DNA of 64,000 nt from Streptomyces sp. NBC_01463 (lineage in GTDB: Bacteria > Actinomycetota > Actinomycetes > Streptomycetales > Streptomycetaceae), in contig CP109468.1 of assembly GCA_036227345.1 (NCBI GenBank), positions 186,001 through 250,000 on the forward strand, in the 5' to 3' direction. The notes under the pieces are model-generated. The model had not been told where the DNA came from. It made no database searches and saw only the letters and a program-made list of their open reading frames with translations. Positions 1 to 8,042 of this stretch are shown piece by piece. Within the stretch, counting starts at the first letter, position 1. Every line of letters begins with the position of its first letter. The position numbers and the translations under genes were made by a program.

Positions 1-200
1 GAGCGGTCGTACGCGGCCGTGCCCAGCAGGCCCGTGGCGACATGCGTGACGATGGCGGTGCCGGCCACCCCGGCGGGCGTAAGGCCGGAGAAGAGGAAGA
101 GGCCGATGGTGGGCAGCACTCCCCCGGGTCCGAGTGCGGTGATCCCGATGCCGCCGAGCAGTCCGGCCGCGGCAAGGACCACGAGGTGCAGAACGTCCAT
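1..200 (-). CDS. TauE/SafE-like membrane permease, partial (5' end only)
   Basis: Only the first 66 codons are in the window; the gene runs off the left edge. The visible N-terminus is a hydrophobic, glycine-rich segment that includes the stretch GGIGITALGPGGVLPTIGLF and a second hydrophobic stretch with TPAGVAGTAIVTH, the layout of the first two helices of the TauE/SafE (DUF81) anion-exporter family. Family members move sulfite, sulfoacetate or similar organic anions across the cytoplasmic membrane. The ATG at 200 lies 2 nt past the stop of the GntR gene, so the two are probably cotranscribed and translationally coupled, with the regulator controlling export. The substrate cannot be told from this fragment. 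Confidence 0.7.
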   Translation of the reverse strand, partial: MDVLHLVVLAAAGLLGGIGITALGPGGVLPTIGLFLFSGLTPAGVAGTAIVTHVATGLLGTAAYDR

Positions 201-202
201 GG

Positions 203-952
203 TCATGCCCGCTCGAGCACGGTATGCAGGGCGAACCGGTCGCCGCGCACTCGCAGCGACTCGAGGTCGACGGGACGGCCGTCCGCGAGGCGGGTGAGAC
301 GGTCGATGGCGAAGAGAGCGGATCCGTTCGGGATACCGAGCAGTTGGGCGGTGTCCGGTTCGGCGGTGACGGCGTGAACGGTGATCTCGGCACTGCCGAG
401 GCGCACGCCGCTGTTCTCCTCGATGAGCGCGAACAGGTCGCGCCACGCCAGGTCGAGTCCCAGCAGCGGGCCGCCGATGTCCGGCGCGAGCCAGGTCGAG
501 TCGAGCGAGAGAGGGGAACCGTCGAGGTGGCGCAGCCGCTCGATGTACACAGCAGCGGAGCCGTCGGGAAGCATCAGCCGTTCGGCAACGGCCGGAGGTG
601 CGTGCTGGACCAGGCGGGCCTCGCGCACCTCGTTGGTCACAGTCCCGTACGGGGTGAGTTCCTCGGCGAGACCGGTGAGGCGGCCGAGTCCGTGCCCTGC
701 CTTGCGTGCGGTGACAAGCGTGCCGATGCCGCGTCGCCGCGTCACCAGACCCTCGTCGCGCAACAGGTCCAGTGCCGCGCGCACGACGTTGCGCGTGGCG
801 CCGAGGCTGCGGCCCAGCACGCGCTCGTCCGGCAGTGTGCCGCTCTCGTAGTCGCCTTCGACGATCCGCTGGCGCAGGACATCGGCGACACGGCGCGCAC
901 GCACCGCCCTGCCGTTGGCCTCGTCTGTACTGCTCGACCGGGCATCGGTCAT
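203..952 (-). CDS. GntR-family regulator with UTRA effector domain (HutC subfamily)
   Basis: A 249-residue transcription factor. Residues about 15-85 form the GntR winged helix (VADVLRQRIVEGDYESGTLP, then RNVVRAALDLLRDEGLVTRR). Residues about 100-245 match the UTRA ligand-binding fold of the HutC subfamily (YIERLRHLDGSPLSLDSTWL). The ATG at 952 is chosen because GGAAGGAGG sits just upstream on the minus strand; a longer open frame to 1171 has no such site and reads as arginine-rich noise. It is followed after 2 nt by a TauE-like permease, its likely target. UTRA proteins usually sense a small metabolite; which one is unknown here. Confidence 0.9.
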   Translation of the reverse strand: MTDARSSSTDEANGRAVRARRVADVLRQRIVEGDYESGTLPDERVLGRSLGATRNVVRAALDLLRDEGLVTRRRGIGTLVTARKAGHGLGRLTGLAEELTPYGTVTNEVREARLVQHAPPAVAERLMLPDGSAAVYIERLRHLDGSPLSLDSTWLAPDIGGPLLGLDLAWRDLFALIEENSGVRLGSAEITVHAVTAEPDTAQLLGIPNGSALFAIDRLTRLADGRPVDLESLRVRGDRFALHTVLERA

Positions 953-1273
953 GCTCCGCCTCCTTCCAAGACGGAGCGACCGTACCCAACCCAAGGTTTC
1001 GCCGAAGTTACGCCACCCAACCTGACCTGCATGAACGTCTGACCTGCGACGACATCCCTGCCCCCCGCCGCAACGCCGGCCGGCCGCCGGACGGAGGGGA
1101 CGGAGCGCGGGATTCGACCCGCTTCTCAGCGAGGCGCAGCTCAGCCTGCTGCGAGCGGCTTGGGATGCCACGTGATCATGATCGCCGGTAGCTCATCGGC
1201 ATTCACTTGGCAAGAAGGGGCGGCAGGCGCAGGAGGAAGCGCACAGGGGGCGCAGAACCAAAGCGTGGTCCCA
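953..1273. other. Intergenic gap, no gene seen
   Basis: This stretch lies upstream of the GntR gene and downstream of the GNAT gene. It should hold the GntR promoter. I see no convincing reading frame, terminator or RNA gene. Confidence 0.5.
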
Positions 1274-1789
1274 CTAGGCGATGGGCACCGGATGCGCGGA
1301 AAGGTCGATGGTGAACGCCACCCGATCAAGTCCCGGACCGTCGTAGTCCGGCTGCACGGCTGAGGCCGCGAAACCGAGCCGCGCGTGAAATGCCCGCGAC
1401 GCGACGTTCTCCGGGCTGGTGATGCAGTGCACGTAGCGGCGCCCGTGGGACTGAGCGAGTGTGAAGAATGCCCGGTAGAGGGTGCTCCCGATGCCCTGAC
1501 CATGCAGTACGGGGTCGACACCGACGAAGTGCACGTAAGCGGTGTCGGGCTGTGCCGGCGACAGGAAGCCGACCAGGAAGGCGGCTATCTCGCCAGTGTC
1601 GTGCTCGACGAGAAAACTGGTGGTGGTGAAATGCTGGAAGTACAGCCGGGGCAGAAGCAGCGCCCGTTCGGCCGAACCTGCCTTCCCCTTCAGGCCACCC
1701 CACCAAGTGTCCAGTACGGTGAGCACCCGGAGATGGTCTTCGTTGGCGAGATGTCGAGCCGTCAGGCCGGCAGGAAGATCGTCGATCAT
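1274..1789 (-). CDS. GNAT-family N-acetyltransferase
   Basis: A 171-residue protein with the GNAT fold. The acetyl-CoA pyrophosphate-binding signature is visible as HGQGIGSTLYRAFF (motif A, Q/R-x-x-G-x-G), preceded by the beta-strand VHFVGVDPVL and followed by ASRAFHARLGF, the usual C-terminal helix-strand. It therefore transfers an acetyl group from acetyl-CoA to an amine; the acceptor is not predictable. Neither candidate start has a strong ribosome site: ATG at 1789 gives the usual family N-terminus, while an in-frame GTG at 1843 would add 18 residues. It stands alone, with no neighbour on the same strand close enough for an operon. Confidence 0.85.
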   Translation of the reverse strand: MIDDLPAGLTARHLANEDHLRVLTVLDTWWGGLKGKAGSAERALLLPRLYFQHFTTTSFLVEHDTGEIAAFLVGFLSPAQPDTAYVHFVGVDPVLHGQGIGSTLYRAFFTLAQSHGRRYVHCITSPENVASRAFHARLGFAASAVQPDYDGPGLDRVAFTIDLSAHPVPIA

Positions 1790-2428
1790 CTGTTCAGTCT
1801 GCCATCCGTCCGACGAGCTGCGCGGGTCCGGCCGGAGATGCACAACAACTCACGAACCGGCCCCTCAACCTTGTGCTGCTTGTGGCTTCCACTGAGCGGC
1901 AGTCCGACGCCCCACAGCGGCCTGAAGGCAAGGCGAGTTGGCGGGTCGACCTGGCCGACGCGATCCTCCCTCGTCGCGACCACATCATTGCTGCCCTGCC
2001 TCGCGGGCCGGGACCGCGATCCACCACACAGCCGCGACGGGGCCGGTCTCGTCGGAGCACGCCAAGGGTCCCGTTCGCAGAGGCGGCCGGGCTGCCGAAC
2101 GAGCGCCACGGTGACCGCCGATTAGAGGTCGGACAGGCGTCGGCCGGAACGCAGGTCGCCGCCCGGACCCCTCTCTGCCGACGGTCACCGGCCTCCGAGA
2201 CGATGAACCGCACGCGTCTCGGGCCGGGACCGCCCCTTCGTCGACGGGCACCGGTGCGGTCTCCCCCGACAGCGACGCTCCGCTCACCGCGGCTGTCGCG
2301 GCACTCGGATACCGCCGGAGATCGGCTCGCGGACCCCGCCCCGGCAACTCGTCAAGCGTCGCTGACTGAGCCTCAGGCCGACGGTCATCCGGTACCGGGG
2401 ACTGCCCTGTGGCGGCCGCCCGAGGTGG
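1790..2428. other. Intergenic gap of about 640 bases, no gene recognised
   Basis: Several frames are open across this GC-rich stretch, but their translations are arginine/proline/serine-rich, lack hydrophobic patterning and resemble no family I know. I regard it as non-coding or too decayed to identify. Confidence 0.4.
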
Positions 2429-3652
2429 TCACAAGTACCGGCGGATGGGCAGAACGGCCACCTCGCGGGCACGTTGTGCCAACGAGCGTTTCTTCCATCG
2501 GCCGCGGCTGATCTGTTCGCTCAGGGCCACGTCCTCATCGAAGTGCCCGTCCAGCGTCGCGGTGAACTCCTGGTCCAGGACGGCGAGCATGACCTCTTCG
2601 TCGTGGTCGAGAGAGCGCCGGTTGAAGTTCGTCGATCCGATCAGTGCGGCAACGTGATCGACGGTGATCACCTTGGCGTGCATCATCGTCGGCTGGTACT
2701 GGAAGATCTTGACCCCGCAGGCGGTGAGGTCCTCGTAGAAGTGCTGACCCGCCAGCTGGCAGACCCGCTTGTCGGTGTGCGGGCCGGGCAGCAGGATCTC
2801 CACCTCGACGCCGCGCCGGGCGGCCGCGCAGAGGAGCTCTATGAAGTAGGTGTCGGGTGCGAAATAGGCGGTGCACAGCCGGAAGCGTTCCTCGGCCGAT
2901 TCCAGCATGACGCGCATCAGAGTCTGCATGTCCTGCCAGCCGAAGCTGGCTGAGCCGCGCACCACCTGAACGATCGAGTTGCCCTGCGGGCTGTGCTCGA
3001 TGAAGCGATCGTGGTCGTCGAAGAGGTCGTCGTGGCACTCGGCCCAGTTCTGGGCGAACGCGGCGGCGATCCCGTCCACGGCCGGGCCCCGGACCTGGAC
3101 GTGGGTGTCGCGCCACTCGTGCTCGTTGCGCGCGTTGCCGCACCACTCCTCCGCGATCCCGACACCGCCGGTAAAGGCCGTCCCTTCATCCACGACCAGG
3201 ACCTTGCGGTGACAACGGTGGTTCTGCTTCAACGGCGACAGGTACAGCGGCTTGCGGAACCATGCCACCTGCACGCCGGCCTGTTCCATCGCCTCAAGCT
3301 GCTCGGCCTCGATGAGCCGGCTGCCGAAGCCGTCCAGCAGCAGGCGCACCCGTACGCCCGCACGGGCGCGTTCGGCAAGCGTCTGGGCGAACTGGCGGGC
3401 GATGTCGCCCTTCCAGTAGACGAACGTCATCATGTCAACCGTGTGCTGGGCTGATCGGATGCCGTCCAGCATCGCCGCGAAGATCTCGTCCCCGTTCCGC
3501 AAGGGCACCAGGGCATTGCCTTCGGTGGCCGCGATGCCTATCAGCCGCTCCAGCCTTCGTCTTATCCGTGTGATGCGCTCCTCGGCCGAGGCTCTCGTGC
3601 GAGCCTCAGGAAGAGCCTGGGGTAGTTCCGGGGAGTTCTGTGTAGTGGTCAT
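2429..3652 (-). CDS. Phospholipase D / cardiolipin synthase-like protein
   Basis: A 407-residue protein with two HKD motifs, the signature of the phospholipase D superfamily: HRKVLVVD at about residues 148-155 and HAKVITVD at about 325-332, each followed by the expected glycine/asparagine context (FTGG, GSTNFNRRS). Members cleave or exchange phosphodiester bonds; bacterial relatives of this length join phosphatidylglycerol units or CDP-diacylglycerol to make cardiolipin. It has no obvious N-terminal membrane helices, unlike classical Cls enzymes, so it may act peripherally. ATG 3652 is preceded by AGGTGAGG; upstream in-frame codons are low-complexity. Its substrate, lipid or otherwise, is inferred from family only. 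Confidence 0.88.
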   Translation of the reverse strand: MTTTQNSPELPQALPEARTRASAEERITRIRRRLERLIGIAATEGNALVPLRNGDEIFAAMLDGIRSAQHTVDMMTFVYWKGDIARQFAQTLAERARAGVRVRLLLDGFGSRLIEAEQLEAMEQAGVQVAWFRKPLYLSPLKQNHRCHRKVLVVDEGTAFTGGVGIAEEWCGNARNEHEWRDTHVQVRGPAVDGIAAAFAQNWAECHDDLFDDHDRFIEHSPQGNSIVQVVRGSASFGWQDMQTLMRVMLESAEERFRLCTAYFAPDTYFIELLCAAARRGVEVEILLPGPHTDKRVCQLAGQHFYEDLTACGVKIFQYQPTMMHAKVITVDHVAALIGSTNFNRRSLDHDEEVMLAVLDQEFTATLDGHFDEDVALSEQISRGRWKKRSLAQRAREVAVLPIRRYL

Positions 3653-4353
3653 AGCCTCACCTGGCCGGCACAAAGATCGGAATGGGGTACCGTACACAAC
3701 CCGGTCCGGCGCGGGCTGAGGCAGCCCGCCGACTGTACGCCTGGGCCGCGTCCGCATGGGACGGGCCTGCTGGCCACACCGGACACGCCGAGCTCCTGCC
3801 GTGACCTTCAGCCCTGCCTGTGTCAGGCGGTGCGCATCGGCTCGACGGCAGACCCGGTGGTCCACGTCTGCCCGGCGAACGCCACATCAGCGGGAGACGC
3901 CGCAGGACAGGCGCCCTCGATGTGCAGTGCTGGCTCCCGGAGCACTCGAAGCGAGTCGCGACGGCGACGGCGACGGCGACAAGCAGTTGCTGACCGGTCG
4001 CCAGGACGGCTTTGCGGGCGGTCGGCCTGGAAACCCCACGCCCGGCGCAGGTCCGGGCGATCGGCACTCGGTCGATGGCCACGCTCTTCAGCGCTCAGAC
4101 CACCGCTGGGGCGTCAGTTCCGCCCTCGGCACGGCAGCCACGGTCGGTCGCGCCTTGACGCCAGACCCACCCGCAGCCTCAACAGCGGACCGGCGGAACC
4201 GGCGGTACGGGCGGATGCGGAACGAGCAGGCTCGTGGCCGTCGGCCCAGCGGGACGTGCGCCAGACAGTGCAGCACGCTGCGCCCGGATTCTCCCGTCTC
4301 GGGCCCAGCCCTGGTCGCCGAGACCCGTGATCGTCCGGTGGCGAACGGGCGTA
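3653..4353. other. Intergenic gap of about 700 bases with a short hexamer repeat
   Basis: No frame here gives a recognisable protein. Positions 3960-3980 hold three and a half copies of the hexamer GACGGC. Possible decayed coding DNA, but I cannot assign it. Confidence 0.4.
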
Positions 4354-4722
4354 TCAGGCGCGGTCGTGGAGGGTGATGTGGTAGCCGTCCGGGTCGGCGA
4401 AGGTGAATGTCCGGCCGAAGGGGCCGTCGATCGGTGCGGAGACGATGGTGCGGCCGTCGGAGACGAGAACATCGTGGATGGCCTGGACGTCTGTGGCACG
4501 GAGCCAGATCGCGGCGCCGATTCCGGGCTGGGCAACGGATGTGAGATCGGTGCCGGGAAGGACGTCGCGGAGCGCGAACGCGATCGGCTTCGTCTCGAAG
4601 ACGACGGCGTGCGGCGGTCCGGCCTGTGAGCGGACGAGGCCGAGGTACTGCTCGTAGAACGCCTGCGACGCGTCGAGGTCGCGTACCTGGAGCGAGATGA
4701 AGTCGGGTCCGGTGGCGGGCAT
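4354..4722 (-). CDS. VOC-superfamily (glyoxalase/bleomycin-resistance-like) protein
   Basis: A 122-residue single-domain VOC protein. The paired beta-alpha-beta-beta-beta repeats are visible: FISLQVRDLDASQAFYEQYL at the N-terminus and a C-terminal half ending TFADPDGYHITLHD, the classical DPDG(Y/N)xxxL ending. VOC proteins are metal-dependent lyases, dioxygenases or drug-binding proteins; the fold alone does not separate these. ATG 4722 follows GGGAGC at a good distance. It is divergent from a MarR gene, and the 64-bp region between them is almost entirely palindromic, so it is very likely the MarR protein's target. Confidence 0.85.
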   Translation of the reverse strand: MPATGPDFISLQVRDLDASQAFYEQYLGLVRSQAGPPHAVVFETKPIAFALRDVLPGTDLTSVAQPGIGAAIWLRATDVQAIHDVLVSDGRTIVSAPIDGPFGRTFTFADPDGYHITLHDRA

Positions 4723-4742
4723 GATGATGCTCCCTCGAGTCC

Positions 4743-4788
4743 ATGTCAGATTCCTGACATACATCAATGTATGTCAGACTTCTGACAT
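4743..4788. promoter_or_regulatory. Triple nested palindromic operator between VOC and MarR genes
   Basis: Three dyads are interleaved. The left one at 4743-4760 has arms ATGTCAG/CTGACAT with a 4-nt centre. The right one at 4771-4788 has perfect 8-nt arms ATGTCAGA/TCTGACAT. The central one at 4755-4776 has perfect 10-nt arms TGACATACAT/ATGTATGTCA. The right dyad overlaps the marR-type ATG at 4787, leaving no room for a ribosome site, so that gene is probably leaderless and self-repressed. Confidence 0.8.
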
Positions 4789-5245
4789 GAGTCAAAAGGG
4801 TGTCGGTGTCGATCTGGACAAATCGCTGGGCTACCTGCTGAAAGAGGCTTCGAGTGCCCTGCGCGCAGCCATGGAAGAGGTGCTACGGCCGCTGGGCATG
4901 AGCGTGACGCACTACTCCTGCCTGGAGCTGCTCGCTCAGCGACCGGGCCTGTCGAACTCCGAGCTCGCGCGTGGCGCGTTCGTGACCCGGCAGTCGATGA
5001 ACGTACTGCTCCAGACCCTGGAGCGCGACGGCTACGTGATCAGGCCCGCCGAAGCGGCCGTCGGCAAGGTTCTTCCCGCCCGGCTCACACCCAGCGGCCG
5101 ACGGAGCCTGGAGAAGGCGACCGCGGCGGTCCGGTCCGTCGAGCTGAGAATGCTGGCCGGCCTCACCGAGACCGAGCAGTCAGGCGCGTTCCGAATCCTG
5201 CAGAGCATGACCCGTTCCCTGCGTGACGGCAACGACGACGCATAG
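4787..5245 (+). CDS. MarR-family transcriptional regulator
   Basis: A 152-residue MarR-type repressor. The winged helix is visible: MSVTHYSCLELLAQRPGLS, then NSELARGAFVTRQSMNVLLQ as helix-turn-helix, and LTPSGRRSLEKA at the end of the wing, with helical dimerisation segments at both ends. The ATG at 4787 lies inside the right operator dyad with no Shine-Dalgarno sequence, which fits a leaderless, autoregulated transcript. The divergent VOC gene shares the operator and is the probable target; such pairs often respond to a phenolic or electrophilic ligand. No other gene follows on the same strand. Confidence 0.9.
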   Translation: MSQKGVGVDLDKSLGYLLKEASSALRAAMEEVLRPLGMSVTHYSCLELLAQRPGLSNSELARGAFVTRQSMNVLLQTLERDGYVIRPAEAAVGKVLPARLTPSGRRSLEKATAAVRSVELRMLAGLTETEQSGAFRILQSMTRSLRDGNDDA

Positions 5246-5481
5246 CTTGCCCTTTGGCGTACAGCCCGCCGCGCCCGGACGGAAGCGCAGCCGAGCGCGG
5301 GCATCCATGCAGGCCACCTCGAAACCCGGCAACCCCCACCTGACCCCCACCTGCCGCGATGAGCCTCGAACCAGCGACAAGGGGTGGGGGCCAGGCAGGG
5401 CGTCGTTGCGGACGGCATCAAGCACTCCCCATGCGGGCATCCGCCGCGCCCGAGGTCGCAATGGGCACCTCAACGCACTCT

Positions 5482-6063
5482 TCAGGGGGTGGGAGCAGTG
5501 AGGTACCGCTGGATCGTGGGGCCGAGCCAGTCCACGATCTCCTCACGGCCCAGCGCCATACTCGCCGGGAACTGCAACACGTAGCGCGTCAGCGCGAGCC
5601 CCAGCACGGTCGAGACGCACAGCGCCGCCCGAGCCTGCGCCTGCTCCGGTTCATGGCCCAGCCTGCGAGCCAGTGGGATCAGCTGCTCGCGCAGCACGCT
5701 CTGCATGCGATCGGCGGCGGCCGGGTCGGTGGCACCGACCCGCATCAGTGCGGTGAGCTCCCCGTTCCCCTCCCACAGGGTGAGGAAGTGGCGCACCAGC
5801 GTACTGCCGATCTCCTCCCGCGGTTCGAGGGGCAGACCCGGCAATCCGGGATCGATCGCGACGGCCGCCGCGAACAGGCCCGCCTTGTTGCCGTAGTAGC
5901 GCATCACCATCGACGGGTCGATCTTGGCGTCGTGCGCGATGGCCCGGATGGTCGCCTTCTCGTAGCCGTCCGCCGCGAATCGCTCGCGGGCCGCGTCGAG
6001 GATCGTTGCGCGGGTTACGTCGGAACGCCGCGCGGCCTGCTGGTTCTCCGTGGTGCCGGTCAT
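5482..6063 (-). CDS. TetR-family transcriptional repressor
   Basis: A 193-residue TetR regulator. The N-terminal helix-turn-helix is clear (RATILDAARERFAADGYEKA, then TIRAIAHDAKIDPSMVMRYY, GNKAGLFAAAV), followed by an all-helical ligand/dimer domain. ATG 6063 is taken as start; an in-frame ATG at 6075 would add four residues and neither has a clear ribosome site. It is divergent from an ABM-fold monooxygenase gene, and the region between them is full of GTTGGC/CCAAC dyads, so it most likely represses that gene and itself until a ligand binds. Confidence 0.9.
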   Translation of the reverse strand: MTGTTENQQAARRSDVTRATILDAARERFAADGYEKATIRAIAHDAKIDPSMVMRYYGNKAGLFAAAVAIDPGLPGLPLEPREEIGSTLVRHFLTLWEGNGELTALMRVGATDPAAADRMQSVLREQLIPLARRLGHEPEQAQARAALCVSTVLGLALTRYVLQFPASMALGREEIVDWLGPTIQRYLTAPTP

Positions 6064-6078
6064 GCCAACAAGCATAGG

Positions 6079-6152
6079 CCAACACGTGTTGACAGTCCAG
6101 ATTCAGGGCTCTACGTTTGCCAACACAGGTTGACCAACACCAGTTGGCAAAC
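6079..6152. promoter_or_regulatory. Cluster of TetR-type operator dyads
   Basis: The 12-bp perfect palindrome CAACACGTGTTG lies at 6080-6091, about 17 bp from the tetR-type start. A larger inverted repeat has perfect arms GTTTGCCAAC (6115-6124) and GTTGGCAAAC (6143-6152), and further CAAC/GTTG half-sites lie between. The arrangement suggests at least two repressor dimers in the shared promoter region. Confidence 0.7.
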
Positions 6153-6326
6153 GGACGTTGGCAAATTTGCGGTCGTTGGCGGCCGACATCGGCGACGCCC
6201 GTTGAGTGCCCGTCAGATCCGCCTCGTACCACCGGCGCCGAGCAGTAATAGGCGGCGCCGGGTCCAGTACGGCGATGGCCGCCCGCAGTGCCGTGGGACA
6301 ACCGACAGCGAGAGGAAGTAGCAAAA

Positions 6327-6677
6327 ATGACCAAGCTGCAGAGTCTGGACCCGATCACACCGATGTTCGCGCAGTTCCAGAAGGAGACCGGGCCCATCGT
6401 CCTGGCCAACACCTTCCTCGTCCCGGAGGAGAGGACCGAGGCATTCCTGGACCTCTTCCGGAGGCAGGCCGCATTCATGAGGGCTCAGCCCGGATTCGTC
6501 TCCCTGCAGATGCACAAGGGAACGGCGGGCAGCCGGCTTCTGATGAACGTCGCGGTCTGGGAGTCGACCGCGGCGCTCGCCACGGCGCTCGGCAGCCCGG
6601 AGTTCCAGCGCATGGCGGCCGAGTTCCCCGACGACATCGTGTCGTACCCGCACATCTTCGAGCAGATCGACGCGTGA
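6327..6677 (+). CDS. Antibiotic biosynthesis monooxygenase (ABM) domain protein
   Basis: A 116-residue protein with a ferredoxin-like ABM domain: an N-terminal strand (IVLANTFLVPEE), a helix with the register expected for ABM (AFLDLFRRQAAFMRAQPGFV), a strand (SLQMHKG) and the conserved later part NVAVWESTAALATALGSPEF. ABM proteins include cofactor-free quinone-forming monooxygenases and heme-degrading enzymes; family membership does not fix the substrate. ATG 6327 follows GAGAGGAAG. It is divergent from the TetR gene and probably induced when that repressor is released, a common arrangement for quinone or antibiotic stress genes. Confidence 0.82.
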   Translation: MTKLQSLDPITPMFAQFQKETGPIVLANTFLVPEERTEAFLDLFRRQAAFMRAQPGFVSLQMHKGTAGSRLLMNVAVWESTAALATALGSPEFQRMAAEFPDDIVSYPHIFEQIDA

Positions 6678-6784
6678 CACGGCAGCCGCAACCGGACGAA
6701 CGCAACCGGAGAAACCGCGCCCTCCCTCAGCCGTTCACGCATCCGCACAATGCCGGGTCACCAAGTCGGCCGAGCAACCCATGA

Positions 6785-6824
6785 CGCGTAACCCCGTTAC
6801 GCGAAACCCGTTACGCGTAACGGG
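6785..6824. promoter_or_regulatory. Two strong palindromes upstream of a VOC gene
   Basis: An inverted repeat with arms CGCGTAAC/GTTACGCG and a 3-nt centre lies at 6785-6803. A perfect 18-bp palindrome with core GTTACGCGTAAC lies at 6807-6824. They share the same half-site and end about 20 bp before the start of the VOC gene, so they look like a dimeric repressor's tandem operator. No regulator next to the gene obviously matches this site. Confidence 0.65.
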
Positions 6825-6843
6825 GTCCCGACAAGGAGCCTCT

Positions 6844-7230
6844 GTGGCTGTGGAGCTGAATCACACCATCGTCCCCTCCCGTGACCCACAGGCCTCGGCG
6901 CAGTTCCTGGCCGAAGTCCTCGGCCTGAGTGTCGAACCGCCGGCGGCGCATTTCACTCCAGTCAGATTGGCCAACCAGGTCAGCCTGGACTACGACCGGT
7001 CGGACGACTTCGAACCCCACCACTACGCATTCGGGCTCAACCAGCAGGAGTTCGATGCCGCCCTGGTCCGCATCCAGCAAGCCGGGATCGCCCACTACGG
7101 CGATCCTGCATGCCAAGAGGCTGGGGAGATCTATCGCAGCAAGCGCGTCGAAGGCCGCAGGGGCACGTACCTCCACGACCTTGACGGACATCTCATGGAG
7201 ATTCTCACCACGGGCGGCGCCGGGGCATAA
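6844..7230 (+). CDS. VOC-superfamily protein
   Basis: A 128-residue VOC protein: LNHTIVPSRDPQASAQFLAE with the N-terminal metal-ligand histidine, then HHYAFGLNQQEFDAAL and the ending YLHDLDGHLMEILT with the usual D-x-D-G-(H/N)-x-x-E motif, where the final glutamate is the normal metal ligand. It is thus a candidate metal-dependent lyase or dioxygenase. The GTG at 6844 is chosen because CAAGGAG precedes it at good spacing; the upstream in-frame ATG at 6781 would put the palindromic operator inside the reading frame. The operator suggests tight, probably ligand-controlled expression. Confidence 0.82.
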   Translation: MAVELNHTIVPSRDPQASAQFLAEVLGLSVEPPAAHFTPVRLANQVSLDYDRSDDFEPHHYAFGLNQQEFDAALVRIQQAGIAHYGDPACQEAGEIYRSKRVEGRRGTYLHDLDGHLMEILTTGGAGA

Positions 7231-7613
7231 GCCGGACGGCGTCCCGCGGATCACGCCTTCGCCGGTGATTGCGGAATCGTGTTCACAGTCGCCGGCGAGG
7301 CCGCGATGCGCGGACAGCCATGTCACTGCCTGACCCTCTGTCGCAGCGCAGCACTTCGCAGCACTTCCGATCTGCGGGGTACGGACACCGCTGACGGTCA
7401 CGGCCAGGAGCCGGCCGCCCGGTCGGCCAGACGCCCGGCAAGCCCGCAGCGGCATCGACGAACCGGCAGACCAGCACGGTCGAAGATGCCCCGGCCAGGG
7501 CGACACCGTCCGCACCTCCGGCACCGGCCCACGTCATGGCTCGCCATCGGCGGCCCAGCTACGCCTGCCTATGAACCCTTCCACTCCAGTCTGAACATCG
7601 AAGGAGAAGCATC
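7231..7613. other. Intergenic gap, no gene seen
   Basis: Nothing convincing is encoded between the VOC and DUF4267 genes. The stretch probably holds the promoter of the latter. Confidence 0.4.
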
Positions 7614-8042
7614 ATGTCGCTGAAGAACGTCACCACCGTCCTGGCCGCGGCCTGCACCCTGTTCGTCGTCTACCTCGGACTGTCCTTCATCCTGGCCCCG
7701 GAGGCGTCCACCCCCGGCGTCGGCCTGCCGAGCTGGCCCGCCGGCGATGGCGGCGGCTTCCTCATCATGAAGGGCACCCGCGAACTGGCCATGGGTCTGG
7801 TCCTCGGCATCCTGCTGGCGACGGGCCACCGCCGCGCCCTGGGCTGGGTCCTGCTGATGGAGGCCGTCGCCCCGTTCGGTGACATGATCAACGTCTTGGC
7901 CCACCACGGCTCGTACTCGGCGGCGTTCGGCATCCACGGCCTGACCTCTGCACTGATCGCGACTACGGGCCTGTTGACCCTCCGCGAGACGAGTAGCGCT
8001 CGCCAGGCCCCTGCCCCGGCACCCGCCGCACAGCCCGTCTGA
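7614..8042 (+). CDS. DUF4267-family small membrane protein
   Basis: A 142-residue protein with about four transmembrane segments: TTVLAAACTLFVVYLGLSFI near the N-terminus, ELAMGLVLGILLATG and ALGWVLLMEAVAPFGDMI in the middle, and LTSALIATTGLLTL near the end. The pattern, including the KGTRELAMGL segment, matches the DUF4267 family of unknown function, common in actinobacteria. The tail is alanine/proline-rich and cytoplasmic or disordered. GAAGGAGAA precedes the ATG at good spacing. It stands as a single gene, and nothing in the sequence suggests a specific role. Confidence 0.8.
   Translation: MSLKNVTTVLAAACTLFVVYLGLSFILAPEASTPGVGLPSWPAGDGGGFLIMKGTRELAMGLVLGILLATGHRRALGWVLLMEAVAPFGDMINVLAHHGSYSAAFGIHGLTSALIATTGLLTLRETSSARQAPAPAPAAQPV

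Noticed and set aside
1107..1122. A GCGGG-ATTCGA-CCCGC stem-loop that looks like a tRNA T-arm
   Set aside because: The loop has 6 rather than 7 bases and no acceptor, D or anticodon arm can be built around it.
1873..2511. A 212-codon plus-strand open frame
   Set aside because: Its translation is arginine/proline/serine-rich without domain pattern and it overlaps the end of the phospholipase D-like gene.
3960..3980. GACGGC hexamer array as a CRISPR or regulatory repeat
   Set aside because: Only three and a half adjacent copies without spacers; a simple sequence repeat.
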